DNA from: Sulfitobacter undariae
Lineage (GTDB): Bacteria; Pseudomonadota; Alphaproteobacteria; Rhodobacterales; Rhodobacteraceae
Length of the DNA stretch: 64,000 nt
Assembly: GCF_014196805.1 (NCBI RefSeq)
Contig: NZ_JACIEI010000001.1
Location: forward strand, 248,001-312,000
Reading direction: 5' to 3'
Below, one piece after another: positions 1 through 10,283 of the stretch. The notes under the pieces were generated by a model. It did not search any database. It had not been told where the DNA came from and worked only from the letters and a program-made list of their open reading frames with translations. The first letter of the stretch is position 1, and each line of letters opens with the position of its first letter. The translations under genes were made by a program, and so were the position numbers.

Positions 1-83
1 TTGGATTTTCATCAGCAGGCATGAATGCGATTGCGTCATCCATTGGCGCGTTGGTTATTGTGCCGTTTCACTGGCGTAAATGA
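1..83 (+). CDS. C-terminal end of an unidentified, probably membrane, protein (partial)
   Basis: The third frame is open from the window edge to a TGA at 81-83 and gives about 26 residues, including a short hydrophobic stretch (IGALVIVPF) and a basic end (HWRK). This looks like the end of a membrane-protein helix. It converges with the next gene, with only two bases between stop codons, which supports a real gene end. The fragment is too short to name a family. Confidence 0.35.
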   Translation, partial: GFSSAGMNAIASSIGALVIVPFHWRK

Positions 84-85
84 CC

Positions 86-709
86 TTAGCTTTTGGGTGG
101 GGTGCTTTTGTAGACGGGCAGGTTCCACCCGAACTGGATAGACCCTGCGCGTAGCACCCAAGTCACCGCAGCGCCGATGATAAGCGGATAGGGCACATCG
201 GGCAGATAACTGTTGAGCATCACAGTGGTCGTGGCCCCTGCAAACGCGGCTGTTACATATAGCTCGCCCTGTTTAAGCACAACGGGAACATCCCCCACCA
301 CCACATCGCGCATCAACCCGCCCATACAGCTGGTGACAATGCCCATCAGTACAACAATCACTGGCGCTTGTTCTAGGTTGATCGCAACACCCGCACCAGC
401 AGCCACCGCCACCGCTAGCGCAAAACTATCGAGCCAGATAAGCGCACGCATGCGGCTCTCCAGAAGGTGGGCCGTGAAAAATGTGATCATAGCAGCGGTT
501 GCGGCAGTGCCCAGATAAGTTGGTTCGGCAATCCAGAAGATCGGGTTGCGATCCAATAGCAAATCACGAATGGTGCCGCCGCCCACGGCTGTCAGGCAGG
601 CAATAAAGACAAATCCGACCAGATCCAATTGGGCGCGGCTGGCCACAAGCGCGCCTGTGATGGCAAAGACAATCACAGAAGCATAATCGAGAAAGCTGAT
701 CAGGTTCAT
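86..709 (-). CDS. TRIC-type (UPF0126) cation channel family membrane protein
   Basis: This 207-residue inner-membrane protein belongs to the UPF0126 family (E. coli YicG/YadS type), prokaryotic relatives of trimeric intracellular cation channels. It is mostly hydrophobic, with about seven predicted helices, and the family hallmark is doubled: GGGTIRD at residues 43-49 and GGLMRD at 130-135, the signature of an internal duplication. Members studied structurally form trimeric K+/Na+ channels; the physiological role in this organism is unknown. The start codon overlaps the end of rnhA by 4 bp, so it is probably the last gene of the ispH-methyltransferase-rnhA transcript. Confidence 0.85.
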   Translation of the reverse strand: MNLISFLDYASVIVFAITGALVASRAQLDLVGFVFIACLTAVGGGTIRDLLLDRNPIFWIAEPTYLGTAATAAMITFFTAHLLESRMRALIWLDSFALAVAVAAGAGVAINLEQAPVIVVLMGIVTSCMGGLMRDVVVGDVPVVLKQGELYVTAAFAGATTTVMLNSYLPDVPYPLIIGAAVTWVLRAGSIQFGWNLPVYKSTPPKS

Positions 710-1161
710 TTAGGTTTGAACGGGGCCATGCCTGCGCGTGCCAACGCATCGGCGCGTTCGTTTTCGGGGTGGCCTGCATGGCCTTTGACCCATTCCCATG
801 TCACGCGGTGACGGGCATTGGCCGCATCAAGGCGTTGCCACAGCTCGGCGTTTTTCACCGGTTTCTTGGCTGCGTTTTTCCAGCCATTTTTCTTCCAGCC
901 GAAAATCCACCCCGTGATGCCGTTTTTGACATAGTTACTGTCAGTGACCACGGTGATCTCTGTATCACGGTCCAGCGCTTCGAGCGCGTGAATAGCGGCC
1001 AGCAGCTCCATTCGGTTGTTGGTGGTGTTGGCTTCGCCGCCTTTCAGCTCGCGTTCCTTAACCACCTTGTCACCATCCATTGCCTGCATCAAAGCGCCCC
1101 AGCCGCCGGGGCCGGGATTGCCTGAACAGGCGCCGTCTGTGTATGCGTAAAGTTTAGCCAT
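706..1161 (-). CDS. rnhA: Ribonuclease HI
   Basis: This 151-residue cytoplasmic enzyme hydrolyses the RNA strand of RNA:DNA hybrids, removing Okazaki primers and R-loops. The four acidic catalytic residues are visible: D9 ([10 protein letters not shown]), E52 (NRMELLAA), D74 (VTDSNYV) and D138 (ENERAD), with the handle segment [11 protein letters not shown] between them. Length is normal for the bacterial type I enzyme. It overlaps the upstream methyltransferase gene by 8 bp and the downstream channel gene by 4 bp, so translation of the three is probably coupled. The ispH-rnhA neighbourhood is common in alphaproteobacteria. Confidence 0.97.
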   Translation of the reverse strand: MAKLYAYTDGACSGNPGPGGWGALMQAMDGDKVVKERELKGGEANTTNNRMELLAAIHALEALDRDTEITVVTDSNYVKNGITGWIFGWKKNGWKNAAKKPVKNAELWQRLDAANARHRVTWEWVKGHAGHPENERADALARAGMAPFKPK

Positions 1162-1747
1162 ATGCGGCGACTGCTATCCAATCGGCATAGGTGCCGTCTA
1201 GTCCCTTATCGCGCCCAGTGGTGGTTTTTGTGATGTTAAAGCCTGCGGTGGACAGGAGGTTATAGAGTTCGTCTTGGGTGACATAGGTATATGCACGGCC
1301 GATTGTGTCACGTTTGGTGTCTGTGCCCAGCTTCATCGCGATGTGAAAGCGGCCACCTGCGCGCAGAGCAGTGTGCAAAGATTTAAGGATGCGGGGTAGG
1401 TCGCTGCGCGGGGCGTGCAGGAGGCTGAAGTTGGCCCAGATGCCATCATAAAAGTCGCTGCCTTTGATATCGTCAAAGGTTTGCTGTTGTGCGGTAACAC
1501 CTGGATGCTGCGCGGCGAGGGTGATCATTTCGGCCACCGCATCGACCGCCAATACGTTGAGGCCAGCAGCGGCCATCACGCGCGCACTATGGCCTGGCCC
1601 GCAGCCCAGATCAAGCACATCACCCGCCGCTGGGAGGGCTGCGATAAAGGCGGCAAGCCTTGGGTCGCTTTCATTTACGGCTTGGTTGTACGCGGCATAA
1701 CGCCGCGCTTGGGCGGCATAGACGGCGAGGGTTTCTGGATCACTCAT
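1154..1747 (-). CDS. Class I SAM-dependent methyltransferase
   Basis: A 197-residue Rossmann-fold methyltransferase. SAM-binding motif I is VLDLGCGPG at about residues 44-52, followed by an acidic residue after strand 2 (LAVDA) and a motif-IV-like segment ([11 protein letters not shown]). No substrate can be inferred; the fold is shared with small-molecule and quinone methylases. I chose the ATG at 1747 (MSDPETLA) because an upstream start would run into the end of ispH without any recognisable ribosome site. It is co-directional with ispH (10-bp gap) and overlaps rnhA by 8 bp. Confidence 0.85.
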   Translation of the reverse strand: MSDPETLAVYAAQARRYAAYNQAVNESDPRLAAFIAALPAAGDVLDLGCGPGHSARVMAAAGLNVLAVDAVAEMITLAAQHPGVTAQQQTFDDIKGSDFYDGIWANFSLLHAPRSDLPRILKSLHTALRAGGRFHIAMKLGTDTKRDTIGRAYTYVTQDELYNLLSTAGFNITKTTTGRDKGLDGTYADWIAVAAYG

Positions 1748-1757
1748 GCGGTTGCTG

Positions 1758-2708
1758 CTAAGCTGTTTCACGCAATACACGCGGCACTTTGAACTCTACG
1801 TTCTCTACGGCAGTTTCCACCATTTCTTCGGTCACGTCATAGCGTGCTTTGAAGGCGTTGATCACTTCGTTGATCAGGACTTCGGGTGCGGATGCACCTG
1901 CGGTGATGCCAATGCTGGTGATGCCCTCCAGCGCACGCCAGTCGATGTCGGTGGCGCGTTGAACCAGTTGCGCATAGGCGCAGCCTGCACGCGACCCAAC
2001 TTCAACCAGACGTTTGGAGTTGGAGGAATTTGGCGCCCCGACAACCAGCATAGCGTCACATTTGGGGGCCATTGCCTTTACCGCTTCTTGGCGGTTGGTG
2101 GTCGCATAACAGATGTCTTCTTTGTGCGGGCCGACAATGGCAGGAAAGCGCGCCTGCAAAGCGGCGACGATGCCTGCGGTGTCATCAATGCTCAGCGTCG
2201 TTTGGGTGACATAAGCCAGCTTGGAAGGATCGCGCACGCTGACATGGGCCACGTCCTCGGGGGTCTCAACCAACAGAACTTCACCTTCGGGCAGTTGGCC
2301 CATGGTGCCGACAGTTTCGGGGTGGCCTTCATGGCCGATCATGATCATTTGCAACCCGGCGTCGGCGTGGCGCTGGGCCTCAATGTGGACTTTGCTGACC
2401 AGCGGGCAGGTGGCATCAACATAGACCATGTTACGGGCTTGGGCGGCGTTCGGCACTGATTTTGGTACGCCATGGGCCGAGAAGATCACTGGGCGGTCAT
2501 CAGGGCATTCAGAGAGTTCTTCGACAAATACGGCCCCTTTTTCGCGCAAGCCATCCACAACGAATTTATTATGTACGATTTCATGGCGGACATAGACGGG
2601 CGCACCCCATTTGGTGATCGCCATCTCGACGATCTTGATTGCGCGGTCAACGCCAGCGCAAAAGCCACGTGGCGCGGCGAGGTAGAGGGTGAGGGGCGGG
2701 TTTGTCAT
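1758..2708 (-). CDS. ispH: 4-hydroxy-3-methylbut-2-enyl diphosphate reductase
   Basis: The last enzyme of the MEP isoprenoid pathway reduces HMBPP to IPP and DMAPP using a [4Fe-4S] cluster. The three cysteine ligands are conserved: C17 in PRGFCAGV, C101 in DATCP and C200 in EDICYAT. The EGHPE segment and the histidines that bind the diphosphate are also present. The start at 2708 gives 316 residues, normal for the family; the longer open frame reaching 2843 adds an N-terminus unlike the family. It heads a four-gene minus-strand operon. The 227 bp to the NYN gene presumably hold its promoter. Confidence 0.97.
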   Translation of the reverse strand: MTNPPLTLYLAAPRGFCAGVDRAIKIVEMAITKWGAPVYVRHEIVHNKFVVDGLREKGAVFVEELSECPDDRPVIFSAHGVPKSVPNAAQARNMVYVDATCPLVSKVHIEAQRHADAGLQMIMIGHEGHPETVGTMGQLPEGEVLLVETPEDVAHVSVRDPSKLAYVTQTTLSIDDTAGIVAALQARFPAIVGPHKEDICYATTNRQEAVKAMAPKCDAMLVVGAPNSSNSKRLVEVGSRAGCAYAQLVQRATDIDWRALEGITSIGITAGASAPEVLINEVINAFKARYDVTEEMVETAVENVEFKVPRVLRETA

Positions 2709-2935
2709 GGCTGTCTCCGTGCTTGGTAGTAGAGGTAAGGGCGCGGGGGCCGCAGGTCCAGTCTTGAATGAAGCACTGACGTGTTGGTTCGCTTGGCAGC
2801 GCAACGATGTTTTAGAAACGGTTTCTCGCCAGAGATCCTGCATGTCACATCGCAGAGCTTATGCCTGTTTTGTAACGTTTCGAAAAGGGATAGGGCCGTG
2901 CCAGAGGTCCTATCCATCTTAAGGCATGATGTATG

Positions 2936-3496
2936 TTATTCGTTGTGTGTGGTGGTTTCCGCCGCTTCGCGTGGCGGACGGCCTATAACATCACGCAGAT
3001 CGTCTAGTTCAATGAAGTTATCTGCTTGGCGTCGCAATTCGTCCGAGATCATCGGGGGCTGGCTGCGCACGGTTGAAACTACTGAGACGCGGACGCCTTG
3101 ACGTTGCAGGCTCTCTACAAGCGGGCGAAAGTCACCATCGCCTGAGAAAATCACGATATGGTCGACGTGAGGCGCAAGCTCCATTGCGTTCACGGCCAGC
3201 TCAATGTCCATGTTTCCTTTGACCTTACGGCGGCCCATGCTGTCCGTGTACTCTTTTGCCGTTTTGGTCACCATCGAATAGCCGTTGTAGTTCAGCCAAT
3301 CTACAAGCGGACGGATGGGGGAGTATTCATCATTCTCGAGCAGTGCCGTGTAGTAGAAAGCGCGCAGCAATTTGCCACGGCGCATGAACTCTGATCGCAA
3401 GAGTTTGTAGTCGATATCAAAGCCGAGTGTTTTACCCGCCGCGTAGAGATTGGACCCATCGATAAAAAGCGCTAGGCGCTCGTCTTTGTAAAACAT
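2936..3496 (-). CDS. NYN-domain (LabA/DUF88-like) putative RNase
   Basis: This 186-residue protein has a PIN-like NYN fold. The acidic residues that would bind metal are D13 (LFIDGSNLY), D97 (GNMDIEL) and D120/D122 (FSGDGDF), the standard LabA/DUF88 arrangement. NYN proteins are predicted, and in some cases shown, to be metal-dependent ribonucleases. The last 30 residues are polar and acidic (ELDDLRDVIG onward) and lack a second domain such as OST-HTH. It is monocistronic and divergent from folK, with about 120 bp between the two starts. Confidence 0.85.
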   Translation of the reverse strand: MFYKDERLALFIDGSNLYAAGKTLGFDIDYKLLRSEFMRRGKLLRAFYYTALLENDEYSPIRPLVDWLNYNGYSMVTKTAKEYTDSMGRRKVKGNMDIELAVNAMELAPHVDHIVIFSGDGDFRPLVESLQRQGVRVSVVSTVRSQPPMISDELRRQADNFIELDDLRDVIGRPPREAAETTTHNE

Positions 3497-3619
3497 GTTG
3501 TGTCCTCGAAATAGAGCGCGCTATTGGCTAAAATTATTTTTGGCGTATGTGCGTCAAGTAATGTTTGAGCTATTTAGTAAACCGTTTAAACAAATTAACA
3601 TTTGGCGCAAGGTGGGGCT

Positions 3620-4210
3620 ATGGGGAAAACGGACACAGAAGCGCGAGCAATGCGACAAACATGCTTAGTTGCCTTAGGTTCAAACATGGGTTTGGCTGGA
3701 AAAGGCCCAGCGGAATTGTTGGAACGCGCGATAATTCGCCTAGAAGAGCGAGGTTTTGTGATTCGGGCTGTGAGCCGATTCTATCAAACGCCAGCATTTC
3801 CCGCGGGGGCCGGCCCTGATTTTGTGAATGCTGCGATTGAATTGGAGAGCGCGTGTGACGGAGAGCAAATCCTTGGCCATCTCCATGCGGTCGAAGCCGA
3901 ATTCGGTCGCCAGCGGGTGCAACGTTGGGGGGCACGCACGCTTGATCTGGATTTGATTGGCATGGGTTCACTTGTGCTGCCTGATGCGAAAACACAGCAA
4001 TACTGGCGTCAGTTGCCCTTGGCGCAGCAAAAAACAATGGCACCGCGTGAATTGGTGATCCCTCATCCGCGTCTTGCCGAGCGGGGTTTTGTTCTGGTTC
4101 CGGTTATGGATGTGGCACCTGATTGGTGCCATCCGACAACGGGTTTGACCATTCGCCAGATGCATGACGCCTTGCCAGAGGCCCTGCGACAAGAGGTGGT
4201 TGCGCTATAA
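3620..4210 (+). CDS. folK: 2-amino-4-hydroxy-6-hydroxymethyldihydropteridine diphosphokinase
   Basis: HPPK transfers pyrophosphate from ATP to the hydroxymethyl-dihydropterin in folate synthesis. The protein starts with the family segment LVALGSNMG, then FYQTPAFP, DFVNAAIELE and the HPPK signature RWGARTLDLDLIGMG, and ends with the PHPRLAERGFVLVP block. I chose ATG 3620 because AAGGTGGGG lies just upstream. A TTG at 3602 and an ATG at 3650 are also possible; the latter gives the shortest, most family-like N-terminus. It precedes rpoZ by 70 bp. No folP or folB is adjacent. Confidence 0.93.
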   Translation: MGKTDTEARAMRQTCLVALGSNMGLAGKGPAELLERAIIRLEERGFVIRAVSRFYQTPAFPAGAGPDFVNAAIELESACDGEQILGHLHAVEAEFGRQRVQRWGARTLDLDLIGMGSLVLPDAKTQQYWRQLPLAQQKTMAPRELVIPHPRLAERGFVLVPVMDVAPDWCHPTTGLTIRQMHDALPEALRQEVVAL

Positions 4211-4280
4211 TACCTGCTTGTAAATCAGGCCAAACGCGCCTAGGTAACTTTTTCTAGCTTATAATTTATTGGAGTGTCCA

Positions 4281-4634
4281 ATGGCCCGCGTCACCGTTGA
4301 AGATTGTGTTGATAAAGTCCCAAACCGGTTTGAACTGGTCATGCTTGCGGCTCACCGTGCGCGTGAGATTTCTGCAGGTTCAGCAGTAACTGTTGATCGT
4401 GACAACGATAAAAACCCAGTTGTGTCCCTGCGTGAAATCGCTGACGAGACACAATCCGCTGATGATCTGCGCGAACGCCTGATCGAGAATAACCAGCATC
4501 AAATCGAAGTTGATGAACCAGAAGAAGACGCCATGGCGATTCTTATGGGCGCCGAGCAGGACAAGCCAGAAGACGACGGCATGTCCGAGGAAATGCTTTT
4601 GCGGCAGCTGATGGCGGCGCAAGGGCAGGGGTGA
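4281..4634 (+). CDS. rpoZ: DNA-directed RNA polymerase omega subunit
   Basis: Omega (117 residues) wraps the beta-prime C-terminus, helps RNA polymerase assembly and forms part of one ppGpp-binding site. The start MARVTVEDC and the segment [16 protein letters not shown] are the conserved omega core. The C-terminal 50 residues are acidic ([18 protein letters not shown]), as is usual in Rhodobacterales. A ribosome site (TTGGAGTG) precedes ATG 4281. It lies 43 bp upstream of the (p)ppGpp synthetase gene, a conserved pairing that links the alarmone enzyme to one of its targets. Confidence 0.97.
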   Translation: MARVTVEDCVDKVPNRFELVMLAAHRAREISAGSAVTVDRDNDKNPVVSLREIADETQSADDLRERLIENNQHQIEVDEPEEDAMAILMGAEQDKPEDDGMSEEMLLRQLMAAQGQG

Positions 4635-4677
4635 GAACGCTGAAGATGAGCGTTCCGCACTGGATCCGGGGCAGATA

Positions 4678-6831
4678 ATGACAACGACTGCCGATGATCT
4701 TGTCACATTGGTGCGGGGGTTTAACCCCAAGACAAACGAAGCGCTTATTCGCGCGGCCTATGCTTACGGTGAACGTATGCACGAAGGTCAGGTTCGTCAT
4801 TCAGGTGAACCCTATTTTACACATCCAGTTGCTGTAGCGGCCATCTTGGCGGCGCAGCAACTGGATGATGCAACCATCATCACCGCATTGCTGCACGATA
4901 CCATCGAAGATACCGATGCGTCTTATGCCGAAGTGCAGGAGCTGTTTGGCAAAGACGTTGCCGAACTTGTCGATGGGGTAACCAAGCTTACCAACTTGCA
5001 GTTGACGTCCTCCAAGACGAAACAAGCCGAAAATTTCCGCAAACTGTTTATGGCGATGTCCAAAGATTTGCGCGTTATTCTGGTTAAGCTGTCGGATCGT
5101 TTGCACAACATGCGGACGATCAAGGCAATGCGCCCTGACAAGCAGGTGCAAAAAGCCCGCGAAACGATGGATATTTTCGCCCCGCTTGCAGGCCGGATGG
5201 GTATGCAGTGGATGCGCGAAGAGCTGGAAGATCTGGCGTTTCGGGTGCTAAATCCTGACGCCCGCCATTCGCTGATGCGGCGGTTTATTACGCTGCAAAA
5301 AGAAACGGGCGACGTGATTGCGCGGATCACCACAGATATGCGCAAGGAGCTGGCCGAGGCCGGTGTGGAAGCAGAAGTCTTTGGCCGTGCCAAAAAACCA
5401 TATTCAGTTTGGCGCAAGATGGAGGAGAAAGAGCAGTCTTTCTCACGTCTGTCGGACATCTATGGTTTTCGGGTGATCACCGAGAGCGAAGAAGATTGTT
5501 ACCGGGCGCTGGGCGCAATCCACCGCCGTTGGCGCGCTGTGCCCGGGCGCTTCAAAGACTATATCAGCCAACCTAAAACAAATGGGTACCGCTCAATTCA
5601 CGCAACGGTTTCGGGGCGTGATGGCAAACGCGTAGAAGTACAAATTCGCACGCGGCAGATGCATGATGTGGCGGAAACAGGTGTTGCCGCGCATTGGTCT
5701 TACCGTGACGGGGTGAGGTCGCAGAACCCGTTTGCAGTGGATTCGGTTAATTGGGTGTCCCAGTTGACCGAACAGTTTGACGGAGAGGATGATCATGAAT
5801 CGTTTCTCGAAGCTGTCAAGCTTGAGATGTATACCGATAAAGTGTTCTGTTTTACGCCAAAAGGCGAGGTGATCAAGCTGCCACGTGGGGCCACTCCGAT
5901 TGACTTTGCTTACGCGATTCACACGCGCATCGGCTCGGCTTGTGTCGGGGCTAAAGTTGACGGGTTGCGTGTGCCGCTGTGGACGCGGATCAGGAATGGT
6001 CAATCGGTTGAGATCATCACCGCTGAAGGGCAAACACCACAAAACACATGGCTGGATATTGCCACTACTGGTAAGGCCAAGACCGCTATCCGGCGATCCT
6101 TGCGTGAGGTAGACCGCGTTAGATTTATCAAGCTGGGTCGTGAGTTGGCGCGATCCGCTTTTGAACATGTTGGTAAACAGGCCACGGATAAAGTGCTGGC
6201 AACGGCTGCGCGTACATTGCGGCTGAAGGGTGTGGATGACGTGTTAGAGCGGCTGGGCAGCGCAGAAATGACGGGCCGTGAGGTTGTCAGTTCGGTCTAT
6301 CCCGAATTGGGTGCAAAGCCCGGCGAAGAGGTGGACCGCAAGCGTGCCATCATCGGCCTTGAAGCGGGGCAATCGTTTGAGCGCGCAACCTGTTGCGAAC
6401 CGCTGCCAGGTGAACGGATCGTCGGCATCACCTTTCGCGGCAAAGGCGTTACGCTGCACGCAATTGATTGCAATCGTTTGGGGGATTACGAAGAACAGCC
6501 CGAGCGATGGATTGATCTGCGTTGGCACGAAGGCAGCCATCCGGCGGTTTACGGAGCGACAATTGAATTGACGGTCGCAAATGATCGTGGTGTGCTTGGC
6601 CGTATTTGTACCTTGATCGGAGAAGCAGGCGCCAATATCGCGGACCTGAACTTTGTTGAGCGTAAACCGGATTTCTTTCGCCTGTTGGTGCATGCCGAAT
6701 TCCGCGACATAGCGCAGCTGCATTCCCTGATGCTGACCTTGGAGGCCGAGGGAGATATCGCTGCGCTGAGTAGATATCGCGACCTATCCGCGCCAACTGA
6801 CGTTAAGCACTCTGAAAGGCAAGCGCCGTGA
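4678..6831 (+). CDS. rel: Bifunctional (p)ppGpp synthetase/hydrolase (RSH family)
   Basis: A 717-residue long RSH protein that makes and degrades (p)ppGpp. Domains in order are: HD hydrolase (about 25-190; LLHDTIEDT and LSDRLHNMRT carry the metal-binding His/Asp residues); synthetase (about 240-350; RFKDYISQPKTNGYRSIH and EVQIRTRQMHDVAETG); TGS (about 395-455); a helical/zinc-finger region including CCEPLPG; and a C-terminal ACT domain (about 640-705). The RFKD signature, rather than the EFDD of monofunctional RelA, indicates a bifunctional enzyme, as expected where one RSH serves the cell. The next gene overlaps its stop codon by 4 bp. Confidence 0.96.
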   Translation: MTTTADDLVTLVRGFNPKTNEALIRAAYAYGERMHEGQVRHSGEPYFTHPVAVAAILAAQQLDDATIITALLHDTIEDTDASYAEVQELFGKDVAELVDGVTKLTNLQLTSSKTKQAENFRKLFMAMSKDLRVILVKLSDRLHNMRTIKAMRPDKQVQKARETMDIFAPLAGRMGMQWMREELEDLAFRVLNPDARHSLMRRFITLQKETGDVIARITTDMRKELAEAGVEAEVFGRAKKPYSVWRKMEEKEQSFSRLSDIYGFRVITESEEDCYRALGAIHRRWRAVPGRFKDYISQPKTNGYRSIHATVSGRDGKRVEVQIRTRQMHDVAETGVAAHWSYRDGVRSQNPFAVDSVNWVSQLTEQFDGEDDHESFLEAVKLEMYTDKVFCFTPKGEVIKLPRGATPIDFAYAIHTRIGSACVGAKVDGLRVPLWTRIRNGQSVEIITAEGQTPQNTWLDIATTGKAKTAIRRSLREVDRVRFIKLGRELARSAFEHVGKQATDKVLATAARTLRLKGVDDVLERLGSAEMTGREVVSSVYPELGAKPGEEVDRKRAIIGLEAGQSFERATCCEPLPGERIVGITFRGKGVTLHAIDCNRLGDYEEQPERWIDLRWHEGSHPAVYGATIELTVANDRGVLGRICTLIGEAGANIADLNFVERKPDFFRLLVHAEFRDIAQLHSLMLTLEAEGDIAALSRYRDLSAPTDVKHSERQAP

Positions 6832-7511
6832 TTTTCAAACGCCGTGATCCTAAAACGATGGGGCGTTCAGTGGCTGAATTCCTATGGCCGCGCGGCGGCT
6901 GGGCGCGGGCGTTCCATTATGTCAAACACCGTGTTCGACGTCTGCCCGATAGCCCCGAGCGGATTGCGCGTGGGATTTGGGCAGGTGTCTTTATGTCGTT
7001 CACGCCCTTGTTCGGGTTCCATTTTTTAGGCGCCGTGATGATTGCTAAGGCAATGAAGGGGAATATTCTGGCGTCATTAATGGCGACGTTTGTGGGGAAT
7101 CCGCTGACATTTGTCTTCATTACTTTGGCATCTTTGAAGTCGGGACATTGGATACTGGGGACCAAGCTGGAGCACGGCGAATTGCGCATGTTGAGCCGCA
7201 AGTTCGCCGATGCAGGGATTGACCTGTGGCACAATGCTTGGGCAATTTTCACTCCCGAGGAAATGGACTGGTCCGGACTGGCGATTTTCTCAAGAGATGT
7301 GTTCTTTCCGTATTTGATTGGCGGGATCTTGGCGGGTATCTTCTTTGCGACAATAGCCTACTATTTGGCTGTGCCGGTTTTACGGGCTTATCAGCATCGT
7401 CGTAAGGGGCTCATAAAGGCCAAGTTTGAAGCGATTAAGGCAAAATCTGCTGCCAAAGCGAACGAGAAAAAGCAGGCAGTGAAAGATAAAAAGGAACAGA
7501 CAAATGGCTGA
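6828..7511 (+). CDS. DUF2062 membrane protein
   Basis: A 227-residue protein with a basic N-terminus and a DUF2062 core. Diagnostic segments are FMSFTPLFGFHFLGAVMIAK and MATFVGNPLTFVFI, both hydrophobic, followed by a third membrane segment near residues 160-185. The C-terminus is a very lysine- and alanine-rich tail (about 195-227), probably cytoplasmic. The function of DUF2062 is not established. The gene overlaps rel by 4 bp and pdxJ by 8 bp, so it is an integral member of this operon; rel-DUF2062-pdxJ order recurs in Rhodobacterales. Confidence 0.85.
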   Translation: MIFKRRDPKTMGRSVAEFLWPRGGWARAFHYVKHRVRRLPDSPERIARGIWAGVFMSFTPLFGFHFLGAVMIAKAMKGNILASLMATFVGNPLTFVFITLASLKSGHWILGTKLEHGELRMLSRKFADAGIDLWHNAWAIFTPEEMDWSGLAIFSRDVFFPYLIGGILAGIFFATIAYYLAVPVLRAYQHRRKGLIKAKFEAIKAKSAAKANEKKQAVKDKKEQTNG

Positions 7512-8256
7512 TCAAGGCAAACTTCGGCTGGGTGTAAACATTGATCATGTGGCGACAGTGCGTAACGCACGTGGTGGCACCACACCTGACCCGCTGCGTG
7601 CGGCGCAAATTGCGCAGGACGCGGGCGCGGATGGCATTACGGCACATCTACGCGAAGACCGACGCCACATCTCGGATGCGGATATCGAAGGATTGATGGA
7701 TATCCTGACGGTGCCTTTGAACTTTGAGATGGCAGCGACCGAAGAGATGCAGAAAATTGCACTGCGTCACAAGCCGCACGCCGTTTGTATTGTTCCTGAA
7801 AAGCGCGAAGAACGCACAACCGAAGGTGGTTTGGAAGTGGCGCGTGAGGAAAACCGTCTGGCGCATTTCATTGCGCCGCTGCGTGAGGCGGGAAGCCGTG
7901 TGTCGATATTTATCGCCGCTGAACAGCGCCAGATTGAGGCGGCGCACCGGATTGGTGCGCAAGTTGTTGAATTGCACTCGGGCGCTTATTGTGATGCCTA
8001 TCACGAGGCGCGTTTTGACGAGGCTGATTTAGAGCTGGCCAAGCTGCGCGAAATGGCGACGTTTGGCCATAGCTTGGGGCTTGAAATGCATGTGGGGCAC
8101 GGTCTGACCTATGATACTGTGTCTCCTGTTGCGGCATTTCCTGAGGTAACGGAGCTGAACATCGGCCATTTCCTGATCGGCGAAGCCATCTTTATCGGAT
8201 TGGAACCTGCAATGCGTGAGATGCGCCGCTTGATGGATCAAGCGCGGGGCATTTGA
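7504..8256 (+). CDS. pdxJ: Pyridoxine 5'-phosphate synthase
   Basis: PdxJ condenses 3-amino-2-oxopropyl phosphate (made by PdxA) with 1-deoxyxylulose 5-phosphate to give pyridoxine 5'-phosphate. The 250-residue TIM-barrel protein shows the family blocks [60 protein letters not shown] and [11 protein letters not shown], which together carry the active-site His, Arg and Glu residues. The start lies inside the 3' end of the DUF2062 gene. It shares its DXP substrate with the MEP pathway, whose last gene ispH is also in this window. Confidence 0.97.
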   Translation: MADQGKLRLGVNIDHVATVRNARGGTTPDPLRAAQIAQDAGADGITAHLREDRRHISDADIEGLMDILTVPLNFEMAATEEMQKIALRHKPHAVCIVPEKREERTTEGGLEVAREENRLAHFIAPLREAGSRVSIFIAAEQRQIEAAHRIGAQVVELHSGAYCDAYHEARFDEADLELAKLREMATFGHSLGLEMHVGHGLTYDTVSPVAAFPEVTELNIGHFLIGEAIFIGLEPAMREMRRLMDQARGI

Positions 8257-8284
8257 TGGCGGTTTCTGGCCTTTGGGGGCAGCC

Positions 8285-8689
8285 ATGATTTTGGGGATCG
8301 GTACGGACCTTGCCAATATTGAGCGTATTCAGGGAACCTTGGACCGCTTTGGTGACCGTTTTCGCAATCGTGTGTTCACCGAAGTCGAGCAAGCCAAAGC
8401 AAACCGGCGCAAAGATGTGGCGGGTACATATGCCAAACGCTGGGCCGCAAAAGAAGCCTGCTCCAAGGCGCTTGGCACTGGATTGCGTATGGGGATCAGT
8501 TGGCGTGACATGGCGGTGAGTAACCTTGCGACCGGTCAGCCGGTGATGGAGGTCACTGGCTGGGCTGCGGAACGTTTGGCGGCGATGACCCCAGAGGGCC
8601 AGGAAGCGATCATTCATGTGACCCTCACCGATGATCACCCTTGGGCGCAGGCGTTTGTTGTGATCGAAGCAAGGCCAATACAGGGGTGA
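8285..8689 (+). CDS. acpS: Holo-[acyl-carrier-protein] synthase
   Basis: This 134-residue enzyme transfers the 4'-phosphopantetheine arm of CoA to apo-ACP. The motifs [12 protein letters not shown] (Mg2+-binding Asp) and [16 protein letters not shown] (second metal ligand, CoA binding) define the family. ATG 8285 follows a GGGGGC purine run and gives the canonical MILGIGTD start; an in-frame TTG four codons upstream is less likely. It sits between pdxJ (28-bp gap) and lepB (74-bp gap), the usual proteobacterial order. Confidence 0.96.
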   Translation: MILGIGTDLANIERIQGTLDRFGDRFRNRVFTEVEQAKANRRKDVAGTYAKRWAAKEACSKALGTGLRMGISWRDMAVSNLATGQPVMEVTGWAAERLAAMTPEGQEAIIHVTLTDDHPWAQAFVVIEARPIQG

Positions 8690-8763
8690 TAAGCCCTGTT
8701 TACCTTGACACTGTGCGCCCTGCTGCGCATGTAACCAGAAAGAAAATCCAATAGGAGCGCCGC

Positions 8764-9600
8764 ATGGCCAAGACGGATAAGACGGGCAATCCGATTGTCG
8801 AGACAATCAAGACTATTGTCTATGCCCTGCTGATTGCAGGTGTGTTCCGCACGCTGTTCTTCCAACCTTTTTGGATTCCCTCCGGTTCGATGAAGCCAAC
8901 GCTTCTCATCGGTGATTTCTTATTCGTGAACAAAATGGCTTATGGGTATTCTTATGCCTCCTGTCCGAGTGTGATTGTGCCCAGCGTGGGGATCAACCTT
9001 GACGCGAAAAAAATGTGTGGCGTTTTTGACGGCGACAACACCCGCTTGTTTGGCAGTGAACCAGAGCGCGGCGACGTTGTTGTGTTTCGTCACCCGACAT
9101 CAGGCCATGATTACATCAAGCGTTTGATCGGTCTGCCAGGGGATCGGATTCAGGTTACAGATGGTATTGTGCAAATTAACGGCGAAGCCGCAGGGCAAGT
9201 AGCCGACGGAGAATTCGAAGAACTGATGGAACTGCAAGGCCCGCAAGGGCTGCGCCCGCGTTGTGCAAACGGTGCCGTCGGTCAGGGTGGGATGTGTATC
9301 AAAGACCGCGCCATCGAGACGCTTCCAAATGGCGTGAGCCACCCTGTCTTGAATATCGGACCTCAGGCTTCTGACCGGACTGGCGTGTATACGGTGCCGG
9401 AAGGGGAGTACTTCTTCATGGGCGACAACCGCGACAATTCCGCGGACAGTCGCCTTGCCCAAACTGCAGGTGGTGTAGGCTTTGTACCGTTTGAAAACAT
9501 CATTGGTCGTGCCGACCGGATTGTATTCAGCTCGGGTGGCCGGTCGATGTTGTACTTTTGGACGTGGCGCAGCGACCGCTTCTTCAAAGCAATCAAGTGA
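8764..9600 (+). CDS. lepB: Signal peptidase I
   Basis: Leader peptidase cleaves signal peptides of exported proteins at the outer face of the inner membrane. The 278-residue protein has one N-terminal membrane segment (about 16-35), then the catalytic serine S42 in PSGSMKPTL and general-base lysine K119 in [15 protein letters not shown], plus the late box [13 protein letters not shown]. Extra loops between the boxes (for example [14 protein letters not shown]) are typical of Rhodobacterales enzymes. Ribosome site AGGAGC precedes the ATG. Its TGA overlaps the GTG start of rnc. Confidence 0.97.
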   Translation: MAKTDKTGNPIVETIKTIVYALLIAGVFRTLFFQPFWIPSGSMKPTLLIGDFLFVNKMAYGYSYASCPSVIVPSVGINLDAKKMCGVFDGDNTRLFGSEPERGDVVVFRHPTSGHDYIKRLIGLPGDRIQVTDGIVQINGEAAGQVADGEFEELMELQGPQGLRPRCANGAVGQGGMCIKDRAIETLPNGVSHPVLNIGPQASDRTGVYTVPEGEYFFMGDNRDNSADSRLAQTAGGVGFVPFENIIGRADRIVFSSGGRSMLYFWTWRSDRFFKAIK

Positions 9601-10283
9601 AGTTATCGGCGGAACTCAAAGCGTTCGAAGGGCGACTGGGCTATCAGTTTGAAAAGCCTAAACTGCTGAACGAAGCTGTAACCCATGCGTCGATGACGAC
9701 ACCCAACCGTGACGATAACCAAAGGTTGGAGTTTCTGGGTGATAGGGTGCTAGGCTTGGTTATGGCCGAAGCCCTCCTGAACCTCGATACTGGCGCATCA
9801 GAGGGCCAATTGGCCCCGCGCTTTAACGCCTTGGTGCGCAAAGAAGCCTGTGCTGATGTCGCCCGCGAGATTGATATTGGTGCGGTTCTGCGTTTGGGCC
9901 GCTCTGAGATGCTATCGGGGGGGCGGCGCAAGCAAGCACTGCTGGGCGATGCGATGGAAGCTGTGATTGCGGCGGTCTATGTGGATGGCGGGTTTGACGC
10001 CGCCCGCGACATGATCATCCGGCTGTGGGGCACGCGGACAACTTCGGTGAAAGAAGATGCCCGTGATGCCAAAACATCATTGCAAGAATGGGCGCAGGCG
10101 CGCGGGCTGGAGCCGCCACAATATGTGTTGGAAAAACGTAGCGGCCCAGACCACGCACCGATCTTTACAATAGCCGCACGCCTGTCCACAGGACAGACTG
10201 CCAGTGCGACAGCAGGCGCGAAACGCGCCGCAGAACAAGACGCCGCAGCATCGCTGTTGGCGCAATTGGAGCAAGAGATATGA
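9597..10283 (+). CDS. rnc: Ribonuclease III
   Basis: RNase III cleaves double-stranded RNA in rRNA precursors and mRNAs. It has an N-terminal catalytic domain with the signature [11 protein letters not shown] and the downstream metal-ligand segment [18 protein letters not shown], then a C-terminal dsRNA-binding domain (about 155-225; [11 protein letters not shown], ending with [15 protein letters not shown]). I chose GTG 9597, which overlaps the lepB stop (GTGA) and gives 228 residues, normal length. The open frame extends upstream to 9558 only within lepB. The stop overlaps the era start by 4 bp. Confidence 0.96.
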   Translation: MKLSAELKAFEGRLGYQFEKPKLLNEAVTHASMTTPNRDDNQRLEFLGDRVLGLVMAEALLNLDTGASEGQLAPRFNALVRKEACADVAREIDIGAVLRLGRSEMLSGGRRKQALLGDAMEAVIAAVYVDGGFDAARDMIIRLWGTRTTSVKEDARDAKTSLQEWAQARGLEPPQYVLEKRSGPDHAPIFTIAARLSTGQTASATAGAKRAAEQDAAASLLAQLEQEI